From: Sabellastarte sp. h YS-2021
Taxonomy: Eukaryota > Annelida > Polychaeta > Sabellida > Sabellidae
Assembly (NCBI GenBank): GCA_964017235.1
Contig: OZ024935.1
Location: 88,503,052-88,567,051 of the forward strand
Direction of reading: 5' to 3'
Length of the DNA stretch: 64,000 nucleotides
Shown: positions 9,981 through 18,204 of the stretch, in pieces
Position numbering within the stretch: position 1 is the first letter of the stretch
How the letters are laid out: the number at the start of each line of letters is the position of its first letter
The notes under the pieces: generated by a model
What the model saw: the letters and a program-made list of their open reading frames with translations, nothing else
What the model was told of the DNA's origin: nothing
The model's database searches: none
Position numbers and translations under genes: made by a program

Positions 9981-12900
9981 TTATTTTTCCTGTAATACTT
10001 GTGTGTTACTATCATCAGGATCTTGCATTGATGTCATGCAGTCCATAAGTATAACCCCCATTAAGTTATTACCAGAAATATTTTTTATATCTAATACAGT
10101 TACCAGTTTCCTCGGTATGGTCACACCCCAGAATGTTTCCTGAGGCTTATCAAAATTTATTTGTTTGTATGCTATGTGCTTTCCACAATGGCTAATGAGT
10201 TCCTCTTTAAATTCTTTGACCTGTTGAAATTTCATGGTTATCACTAACCTCATGATACTTTCCATCATGTTGTGGGATGGATTAAATTCTTGGATTGAAT
10301 TCACAAGGGATTGCAACTCAAAGGGGTCAGTATTGTTCATAATTTTATCGCAGAGGTTGTCTTGATTATATGCTGCTGCAATTAGATAATGGAACATCTG
10401 TTCTGATGAGTGGAAGGATTTCTCTTCCATTTGAATCTGACATGTAAAAAGATTTGACATTGGGTTTTGTGGTTTGTCAACTAAAAGAACCTCTTTCTCC
10501 CAAGGTGTTAATACAAGATCAAGGGGTTCTGTGGAACCTCCATCCATCAATACCTTTCTCTTGCAATAGAAATAGTTAAAACCAATTTTATTCTGCGAAT
10601 ATGTAAAAATATCTGATTCCCTAACTCTGAACCCCACATTAGTCGAAAAATTCACTTTCTTAGATTTCAGACATTCCTCAAATTTCTTCATCGGATCTAC
10701 AAGGTTTCTTTTAGAGATTCCCTTACATGAGATTTTTTGTTTACCATTACCATCCTCTATTATGTAAGACTTAGAACATAAAGACAACATCTTTCCCCCC
10801 CCCCCCCACTCAAATTTAAATGTGCCCAAATGGCGCCCGTCTAGAGCCAGGTGGCGCTGACAACACCTCCTTGGAAACCATATGGGTGACTTGGTATCAC
10901 TACAAGATTCGAATATTTCCGATTTATATCTATCCTTATATTCATCCCTTATACACTGGTCTATAGTAGGAGCATTTATTGCCATATAGATGCTGTCTGT
11001 TTCTGTTATCTCGAAGCTGTTATCTATGAAATAAGTCTTCAGACAGTCATAATAAAATTCTAGCATCCTTAATTTGGCGTATTGTAGAATAAAAAATCCA
11101 ATCTGAATGGGGTTGTCTAATGCTATTGAATTTTTATATGTTTCCACCTCGAACAGATCCTGACCTAGGATATCCAGTGATTTAAAGGTTGGTGAGTTAA
11201 TGACCTTGGTTATTTTAATTTTATTGTTCATATATCTTGTGTTAGTATGCTTGGTACGATCCATGAGAACAGATCCATAACTGGAGTTGCTTAACAGTTT
11301 ATAGGTGTCACCAATGATGGCCATATCAGGGTTCTGATCTCCACGAATTCTGTGCATGGTAACTGTGTCTATGAAAGACTTGAAGGATGTATTTGGTTGA
11401 AATTCTACGACCTGGTAGATTCTAGTGACCTCACAGTGATTAGCAAGATACCATCTCAGTAGAGGGGTGGCTAATAAAATTTTTTTTGCTTTAAGTCCAC
11501 TAATCAAAAGCCTTTTATGATCAAAACTTATATCATTGTCTTTACAATACTGAAGCATATGCGCACCTATTTCCTCCATTTTAACATTACATGTGCAAAA
11601 GAATGGTGGAAACTCCTTATAATGATCTTGATGAGACTGTTTGACCTCAATATCTACCTCTACAGCACCAAATAGTTTGTTGGATTGTATATCTCTCAAT
11701 ATCTTACTGTCAGACAACTTGCCTTTGTTCCTTCTGTAGTACGCTGGTAGATATTTATCGTAATATTTTTTGCAATGGGGTTTAATTTTGGATAGAAATT
11801 CGCATTCCTGTATACTTACATACATATAACCCTGAGATATGAGAAATTGCTTTTTCCTCTCGTCTTTCTGTTGAACCTGCTTCAATTTCTTTAACCATCT
11901 GCTTGACGCTATTTTCTTTACAATATGACAATTAAATTTACAGTGATGATAATAACACCCATTGAATTTGTAGACTGTCTTAGTTTTAGCACAAAATCCA
12001 TCCACGAGATAATTACCAATTCTTATTTCCTTCTGATTATTTAGTTTATGGAGTATTTTTATCTTACTAGTCTTCATGAGGTAGTCTAACCAGACATATG
12101 AGTCTATGTACCTTTCTGATACCTCTGGTCTGAATTTATTATGTTGATATCTCCTTACAAATACCCCAGTTGGCATTTTTTGTTTCAGAGCATATGAGTA
12201 CAAACCGTTACAATCATACCCGACTACAGCTTGACAGGTGTTACCCGGGATACCTCTTATATTTGTGGTACCTTTTTCATGATACCTATTAAAAATAATG
12301 CTAGGACCTCCAATAATATTCTTCTTAATTACATAATACAAGTCACTGTTGTTGAGGTTAATTAGAGAAAAATTGCTTCTAGATGATTTGTAGAGCATTC
12401 TTCTAGCAACTCCTGGTAGTGTTATGTAGTCCTTAAAAATATCAATTCCCTCATTCTTATATATATCTATAAAATTTTGTAAGGCAATGGCAAATGGAGC
12501 CGTATCAAGGTTATTATAATAAATAAGATAGTCTTTGAATGTTTCCATACGTTCGTCTCTCCATATAGTTAGCAGAGCCTGGTAGTCAGACTCAGTCTTA
12601 ATAGGGTTATCGTTGGTAAGTCTTGAATAGAATTCTTCTGGTTTAGGTAGATGATTTTGCATTAATTTCTCCTCAGAATCAAACCATTCGTATGGAAAGA
12701 TTCCTTTGGGTGTTTCACATCCATATGCTTTCAAAAATTTGCTATAGGAACAGCCAACAGCCAGATAATTCGAGATATCTAAAAATTTCATATCAGTAAC
12801 TACGATTGCAAGGTACGAGTTATTCCTCTTGATGGTAAATATTTCATTTTCTTGGTAGTGATCGGTAATATATAGCATTATGTGTCTTTTGACTAAATTC

Positions 12901-14771
12901 AGATCATACTTGCCAGAGTTAAAACCGATAACAGGCACTTGAGATAGGTATTTGTCAAATTCTTTAATCATGGTGGATACCACATTAGCAAAATGGGACC
13001 TCATTTTAGAATCAGAGACAGATTCTTCAGATTCGTATTCCGAATCGTCTAACTCATTAGAATATTGTTCCTTCAAGACTTCCAACTCATGATAGACATA
13101 ATCGTATCTTTCCTTCAATATTTCATAACAATATCTACTAATTTCTTGAATTTTATTCATCATTTTAGATACCAATAGGTTTGGTGAGACTTCAACAATG
13201 CATACTGGGTCCTCATGTTGAGGTATATTAGATGCAATACTTACACTAACTGGGATATGCTTAGATATCCATTGTAGTTGGTTTGTGTTTGACTGGTTAT
13301 CATCTACATTTTTCCTCAGCATAGCTTCCATATCCCAGACTAAAAAATAGGGATAATACCTCGAATTATTAGGCACATATATGCCTATAGACTCTAATCT
13401 TTCGAATAATGTTGTTTTAGATTTATAAAATCCTCCTGGAAATATGTATTTGGTTCTGTCGTAACATGTCCTGTAATGTATCTTCATATTCCACAGTCTT
13501 TTAAATATTTTTCCACACTTATCACATTGAAACTTTTTAGCAAATTGATCAAAATTTGTAATATAACTAAAATGATTTTGGAATACATTCAAATACATTT
13601 TTGATTGATATTCAGACATGGCCTCGTAAATATGACTGACTGTGCCATTAGCATTCAGAGAATAGAGAATAATCTTAACTTCAAAGCATTTCTCTAAATT
13701 GATAACATCTTCAATTAGTACACCTGGAAACTCAGTTGGAATTTGGGTATTAGTGAAATTTAACCACATTTTTAAATAGTCTTTTATATTCTTATTCTGG
13801 TTATTGAGATGAACCTTTAAACATCTGAAGAAACATAGGTTATCTTGGTATGGTTGCTTCCTGTTCTTATCATAGATAAAATTTCTTAAATGTTTATGGT
13901 TTTTGATATATGTGGGGAGTTCTATGGCTTGTCCTAAAGGAAAGTCTGTCAAAAATATATTGTACTGTATATTGGTTATGAATGCTAATGTCCAGGCTGT
14001 TGTTGGTCTGATAGCTCGAGCTTGTTCTATGATATCAATCCTGGTTATTTTGTTCATTAATAATCTGATACTATTTCTGTTAGATATTGTATAGGGGTAG
14101 GTCAATATCCTACTATTATAATAAGGTATATAATACCTATACTCCCCTGTTTGATTATTGAATAAAATCATACCAAAGGCAAAGTTTATTCGAAATACTG
14201 TTGTCTGATCATCATATATTAAGTTGATTTGTCTTCTGATTTCCCTATAACCATCGTTTAAATTATTAACAGGAAAATTATATGTTTCTCTTATATCTCC
14301 AGCTTCGTGATCAGCTAATATATGATTTCTGTTGGTTATGTATACTTCTCTAATATTTTCATTCTGCTCTTCGAAAATATATTGGGGAATGTCATTTAAC
14401 TCATCATTGTCATTGCCTCCATGCTGATTCATTCTATGGCTATATAATTCAGATCTGTCTTTACAAATATGACTACATATTGAGCATTTATACAACTTAA
14501 TTACGTTAGAATGTCCTTCTTTCTTTTGAACTAGTTCAATGTGAGCATTCAGACTTCTTGAGGTTAAAAATGGTAGATTGCACTGAAAGCATATGAATTT
14601 CCCACATTTCTTAAGGTGAAACTGCAATTCTTGTAAGGAGTTAAATGTTTGAGAACAAACTTTACATTCCTCCACCATCCTTCTGTGTGACTGTATGCAG
14701 ATTGCTTCATGGTGTATTTGGTTGGATTTATTCAACATGTCCCATCCACAAAACGAACATTTAAACGCCAT
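9981..14771 (-). CDS. protein-primed type DNA polymerase B with zinc fingers, OTU-like region and C-terminal NADAR domain
   Basis: 1596 residues in one open frame from an ATG, no introns. Domains in order: C2H2-type fingers at about 5-25, 36-56, 61-77 and 96-117; an OTU-like cysteine-protease region at about 308-405 (DNLCFFRC with Cys313; NHFSYI with His400); another finger at 416-436; 3'-5' exonuclease motifs WDMEAM (Asp480, Glu482), FNSGKYDLN (Asn618, Asp623) and YNNLD (Asp756); polymerase motif A YDCNGLYSYAL (Asp853); a GCYYHHC box at 938-944; motif B KLLSNSSYG (1158-1166); motif C as TETDSIYMA (1258-1264 region; normally DTDS); and KSY at 1334-1336. Residues 1436-1578 form a NADAR (YbiA-like) domain: NPMSNLF, FHSSEQ, MKFQQ, FWGVTI and GNNLMGVILM. 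The polymerase part would replicate the element's linear DNA; the NADAR role is inferred in the findings. The gene converges on the protease and overlaps an upstream ORF by 11 bases. Confidence 0.88.
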   Translation of the reverse strand: MAFKCSFCGWDMLNKSNQIHHEAICIQSHRRMVEECKVCSQTFNSLQELQFHLKKCGKFICFQCNLPFLTSRSLNAHIELVQKKEGHSNVIKLYKCSICSHICKDRSELYSHRMNQHGGNDNDELNDIPQYIFEEQNENIREVYITNRNHILADHEAGDIRETYNFPVNNLNDGYREIRRQINLIYDDQTTVFRINFAFGMILFNNQTGEYRYYIPYYNSRILTYPYTISNRNSIRLLMNKITRIDIIEQARAIRPTTAWTLAFITNIQYNIFLTDFPLGQAIELPTYIKNHKHLRNFIYDKNRKQPYQDNLCFFRCLKVHLNNQNKNIKDYLKMWLNFTNTQIPTEFPGVLIEDVINLEKCFEVKIILYSLNANGTVSHIYEAMSEYQSKMYLNVFQNHFSYITNFDQFAKKFQCDKCGKIFKRLWNMKIHYRTCYDRTKYIFPGGFYKSKTTLFERLESIGIYVPNNSRYYPYFLVWDMEAMLRKNVDDNQSNTNQLQWISKHIPVSVSIASNIPQHEDPVCIVEVSPNLLVSKMMNKIQEISRYCYEILKERYDYVYHELEVLKEQYSNELDDSEYESEESVSDSKMRSHFANVVSTMIKEFDKYLSQVPVIGFNSGKYDLNLVKRHIMLYITDHYQENEIFTIKRNNSYLAIVVTDMKFLDISNYLAVGCSYSKFLKAYGCETPKGIFPYEWFDSEEKLMQNHLPKPEEFYSRLTNDNPIKTESDYQALLTIWRDERMETFKDYLIYYNNLDTAPFAIALQNFIDIYKNEGIDIFKDYITLPGVARRMLYKSSRSNFSLINLNNSDLYYVIKKNIIGGPSIIFNRYHEKGTTNIRGIPGNTCQAVVGYDCNGLYSYALKQKMPTGVFVRRYQHNKFRPEVSERYIDSYVWLDYLMKTSKIKILHKLNNQKEIRIGNYLVDGFCAKTKTVYKFNGCYYHHCKFNCHIVKKIASSRWLKKLKQVQQKDERKKQFLISQGYMYVSIQECEFLSKIKPHCKKYYDKYLPAYYRRNKGKLSDSKILRDIQSNKLFGAVEVDIEVKQSHQDHYKEFPPFFCTCNVKMEEIGAHMLQYCKDNDISFDHKRLLISGLKAKKILLATPLLRWYLANHCEVTRIYQVVEFQPNTSFKSFIDTVTMHRIRGDQNPDMAIIGDTYKLLSNSSYGSVLMDRTKHTNTRYMNNKIKITKVINSPTFKSLDILGQDLFEVETYKNSIALDNPIQIGFFILQYAKLRMLEFYYDCLKTYFIDNSFEITETDSIYMAINAPTIDQCIRDEYKDRYKSEIFESCSDTKSPIWFPRRCCQRHLALDGRHLGTFKFEWGGGGKMLSLCSKSYIIEDGNGKQKISCKGISKRNLVDPMKKFEECLKSKKVNFSTNVGFRVRESDIFTYSQNKIGFNYFYCKRKVLMDGGSTEPLDLVLTPWEKEVLLVDKPQNPMSNLFTCQIQMEEKSFHSSEQMFHYLIAAAYNQDNLCDKIMNNTDPFELQSLVNSIQEFNPSHNMMESIMRLVITMKFQQVKEFKEELISHCGKHIAYKQINFDKPQETFWGVTIPRKLVTVLDIKNISGNNLMGVILMDCMTSMQDPDDSNTQVLQEK

Positions 14772-15063
14772 ATCTACAGTTGTGGTTTAACTTCTTACTT
14801 AGATCCTTGTATAACTTCTTCAAGAAAATTCCAAATATCTTAGATGATGAGAAAGGGTATTGCAATGCATAACACCCTGTATATAGAGTACATACATATA
14901 CTCTACCAAAATTATTAATGTCGATTCTAGAAATGATCTGAGCATAGGCTATGTCAGGATTGTGAGTTTGATTCTTAGGAACCAGCTTATTTATAGTATA
15001 ACAGAGATGATATAAAACATAGCATTTCTGAGTGATCAGCGTTAACAATTGTATAACTGTCAT
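14761..15063 (-). CDS. hypothetical 100-residue protein overlapping the polymerase start
   Basis: It begins with ATG at 15063 and stops with TAA at 14763-14761, inside the fourth codon of the polymerase gene, so the two frames overlap by 11 bases. The product (MTVIQLLTLI...) is mixed hydrophobic and polar with several cysteines and no recognised domain. The tight overlap is typical of compact viral genomes and suggests a shared transcript with the polymerase, with reinitiation or leaky scanning needed to reach the second start. The ~100-residue ORF upstream at 15429-15725 resembles it weakly. Function unknown. Confidence 0.5.
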   Translation of the reverse strand: MTVIQLLTLITQKCYVLYHLCYTINKLVPKNQTHNPDIAYAQIISRIDINNFGRVYVCTLYTGCYALQYPFSSSKIFGIFLKKLYKDLSKKLNHNCRYGV

Positions 15064-15150
15064 TGTGAACTGAGATTATATCTTCATGTGTTATCTGTTG
15101 TGGCTTGTTAGAAATCAAGATTGAACTTATTCCTTCATGTATGGTGTCCC

Positions 15151-15415
15151 TTATATACCACATTAGATGTATACATCACGTGACTGCTATATAGGATTTG
15201 ATGATTCGTCAGCTTTGGATCCGTTTTTTCCTCTAATTTTCTTATATACGCGAATAGTTTCAGGGTGACCTACTTTGGGATTTGATAATTCGTGCACACT
15301 TGATCCCTCTTTTTCCCGAAATGGTTTATATACCAAAACCTGTGGTAAAGTCACGTGTTGACCTAGTTTGCGATTTGATGATTCGTCGACACTTGATCCT
15401 GCTTTTTCCCAAAAT
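15151..15415. promoter_or_regulatory. three-copy ~90-bp repeat with TATA-like and E-box words
   Basis: Three imperfect units lie between the two small minus-strand ORFs, with the core word GATTTGATGATTCGTC (or close variants) at about 15195, 15279 and 15372. Each unit has the order TTATATAC, then the core, then TTGATCC (or TGGATCC), then CTTTTTCC. Units 1 and 3 also contain the palindrome CACGTG (about 15177 and 15352). Position directly upstream of the polymerase transcription unit suggests a promoter region or a binding array; this is inference. Confidence 0.5.
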
Positions 15416-15428
15416 GAGAGGGGAAAAG

Positions 15429-15725
15429 TTATAATACATTAAAAACATGCTGACAAGATCTTTCTTTGTTCATATACATGCAGATTGAATTTGAATAATA
15501 ATTATAAGGTCTGGTTTGTGTCAGGTCACCGCAAACTACCTCCCCTATTCTTGTGGTGTGATTATAATAAGTGGCGAGGTTCTGCATATGCCTTACAGGT
15601 GTTTCTGTTGTATAAATATGTGTTGTGTACATACAGAGTGTAAAAGTGTTGTATTGGTCTATTGCTAATACAAACATGACTTGTTCAATTGTAACAGCAC
15701 AAACATTGGGTGACCTTTTTGACAT
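15429..15725 (-). CDS. hypothetical 98-residue protein, candidate element gene
   Basis: An ATG-started frame (MSKRSPNVCAVTIEQVMF...) with no recognised domain. It lies upstream of, and on the same strand as, the 100-residue ORF and the polymerase. The two small products share a loose pattern: a hydrophobic start after T-x-x-Q, an LCYT or LCMYT word, and a VxVC or EVVC word about 40 residues later. They could be diverged tandem paralogues. The evidence is weak: a short frame in AT-rich DNA can be chance. Confidence 0.35.
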   Translation of the reverse strand: MSKRSPNVCAVTIEQVMFVLAIDQYNTFTLCMYTTHIYTTETPVRHMQNLATYYNHTTRIGEVVCGDLTQTRPYNYYSNSICMYMNKERSCQHVFNVL

Positions 15726-15814
15726 GACTATGGATCATGTTTTCCATATTCTTAAACCATTCATAAAGTCCTGCTGTTAAAGAGTCAGGTCATTTTTCGT
15801 AAAGCTATGTACAT

Positions 15815-16098
15815 ATATGCATACATATGTACATATCCCATGAGGACTAAGTTTCAATTAGGTTTCGAGTTAGAACCCGCGTCTGTGAGAGTTCATCAAG
15901 CACAAATATGTAAAACCACCACCATTTGATACTAAATCTGTAAGTATACATATACATGTATGTACAATTCTCAGGGGGATTATAATTCAGGTTAGAACCC
16001 GCAAATGCGAGCCTTCATTATACCAAAGTGTGTGTACATTTCTCAGGGGGGATTACATTATTAGATTTCAGGTTAGAACACGTGAATTCTTCATTATC
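15815..16098. repeat. three imperfect ~90-bp direct repeats, possible end of the virus-like element
   Basis: Three copies of a segment with GTACATATCTCAGGGGGATTA, then TTCAGGTTAGAACCCGCAA and TTCATTA, at about 15830-15900, 15960-16020 and 16035-16098. The short word ACATATATGCATACATATGT in front is nearly palindromic. Polinton ends carry terminal repeats, so this may be the outer boundary of the cluster, but no matching inverted copy was seen on the capsid side, where satellite DNA has replaced the sequence. Confidence 0.4.
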
Positions 16099-16139
16099 CC
16101 CATTTGAAATATCTTTCCTTTGTCTTAGCATACAAGACT

Positions 16140-16295
16140 CCTAGTTGGTTGAGATTCATTGATTTATATCCTTTGGTGGTTAGGGTACCCTCCATTTCGA
16201 ACCCGTGTCTCCTAGCGCCAGGTTTCCCATCTAAATCTAACAGAAATCTCACATAGCCCGAGGGAAGACCGTCAACCGACTGAGCTTTCACTACT
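16140..16295 (-). mobile_element. tRNA-derived SINE candidate
   Basis: On the minus strand, starting near 16293, the sequence reads AGCTCAGTCGGTTGACGGTC, matching a tRNA A box, and about 70 bases later GGGTTCGAAATGG (16205-16190), matching a B box (GGTTCGAANCC type). Spacing is somewhat longer than in a tRNA gene. The downstream part (TACCCTAACCACC...) does not fold as an acceptor stem partner, so a SINE head is more likely than a functional tRNA. A 65-codon frame over it is not a gene. Confidence 0.5.
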
Positions 16296-16299
16296 GTCC

Positions 16300-18204
16300 A
16301 AGGTCAAATATGAACACATCAGAAGATTTCCAGCCCATGATTTCCTATAAGTTGGTTTCACATTGCAATCATCTAGGATCAATAACAAGCGAGTTAGAAG
16401 CACTTTAAGTTTGGTTGTCCTTGTTTGACCTTGAAGGAGGGGCCCAAAGTCAAATCTGACCACATCAGAAGATTCCCAGCCCATGATTTCCTATAAGTTG
16501 GTTTCACATTACAAACCTCTAGGATCAATAATAAGTGAGTTAGAAGCACTTCTAAGGTAGGCTGTCCTCGTTTCACCTTGAAGGAGGGATCCAAGGGCAA
16601 ATCTGAACACATAAGATTCCCAGCCCATGATTTCCTATAAATCGGTTTCACATTGCGATCCTCTAGGACCAATAATAAGCAAGTTGGAAGCACTTTCAAG
16701 TTTGGCTGACCTCGTTTGACCTTGAAGGAGGGCCTCAAGGTCAAATCTGACCACATCAGAGGATCCCAGTCCATGATTTTCCATAAGTTGGTCTCACATT
16801 ATATACCTCTAGGACCAATAATAAGTGAGTTAGAAGCACTTTTAAGTTTGGCTGTATACGTTTGACCTTAAAGGAGGGGTCCAAGGTCAAATTTGGACAC
16901 ATCAAAAGTTTCCCAGCCCATGATTTCCTATAAATTTGTTTCACATTGCAATCATCTATAATCAATAATAAGTGAGTTAAAAGCACTTTTAAGTTTGGTT
17001 GTCCTCATTTGACCTTGAAGGAGGGGCTTAAGGTCAAATGTGACAACATCAGAAGATTCCCAGCCCAGGATTTCCTATAAGTTGGTTTCACATCCTAAAC
17101 CTCTAGGACCAATAATAAGCATGTTATAAGCCCTTTTAAGTTTTGCTGTCCTCGTTTGACCTTGAAGGAGGAGCCCAAGGTCAAATCTTACTAAATCAGA
17201 AGATTCCCAGCCCATGATTTCCTATGAGTTGGTTTCACCTTGCAATCCTCTAGGATCAATAATAAGTGAGTTAGAAACCCTTTTAAGTTTGGCTGTCCTT
17301 GTTTGACCTTGAAGGAGGGACTGAAGGTCAAATCTGGTCACATCAGAAAATTTCCATCCCATGATTTACTATAAATTGGTTTCACATTGCAAACCTCCTA
17401 TAATAAGCAAGTTAGAAGCACTTGTCTGCAAGGTTGTAGAGGACATGTATATCTGTTATACATATCACCTGTGAAGAGGTTTAACCTTCTTATGAGAACC
17501 AGCCAGTAGAAAATAGCATCAGAGATGCCCGTACCCCACAGCCTGGGGAAATAGTTTTCAACACCATGAGATATAGAAGTAGTGAAACAGTAGAAAAATC
17601 GGGATACTTTTAGAGCAGTGTCAGTTATATTAAGGTCTAAATGATGTTTAAGTAGAGAAATTAACATCTAAGAGAAACAAAATGTATGCAAAGATAAAGT
17701 ATTAAAACAAGACAATTCAATAGCAAGATGACAGTATTAATCAGTACACTAAAAACTATGATGCACACCTACAACACCTGAGCAATGTCCCTACCAACTA
17801 TCAACTTCCTACACTTTAGAGTTTCAAAGATATTGGCTGGACAAAATTTTAAAGGTCAAGGTCACTACAGCAAGGTTAAATGTCAAATCAAGGTCACACC
17901 ATGACATTGCACACCTACTTCCTACACCTTACGGAATCTGAGATATAGCCCGGACAAGATTTATAGGTCAAGGTCACTACAGCAAGGTCAAAGCTCAAAT
18001 CAAAGTCACACCATGACATTGCACACCTACACCCCCAAACCAATGTCTCCACAAAGTATCAACTTCCTACACCTTACAGCTTCTGAGATACAGGCCGGAC
18101 AAACTTTTCCCGCCACCCACCTGCCTGCCCGTCTGCCCGCCCAACAATCCAGACACCATGGGTGAAAACAATACCCTGACAGCCCTTAGGAAATGCCTGT
18201 GGTG
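16300..18204 (+). mobile_element. pearl-type repeat element, CCTTAAGG-hairpin family, copy 1
   Basis: From 16300 to 17400 there are about 7.5 copies of the 147-bp monomer (AGCCCATGATTTCCTATAA, CCTCTAGGACCAATAATAAG, GTTTGACCTTGAAGGAGG). A non-repetitive core follows at about 17425-17790, then at 17815-18110 ~150-bp units rich in CAAGGTCA words. The 3' end is a hairpin-like ACAGCCCTTAGG...GCCTGT at 18179-18201. The same order (147-bp units, core, CAAGGTCA units, hairpin) recurs at 25.4-26.6 kb. Non-autonomous: no protein gene is present. Confidence 0.65.

Noticed and set aside
13903-14094. 63-codon plus-strand frame
   Set aside because: Shadow inside the polymerase gene.
16190-16295. Functional tRNA gene
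   Set aside because: A- and B-box words are present but spacing is long and no acceptor stem pairs; SINE head is more likely.
16272-16986. Minus-strand frames of 70-126 codons
   Set aside because: Satellite monomers read on the other strand; the same peptide words recur at 45.5-48.2 kb.
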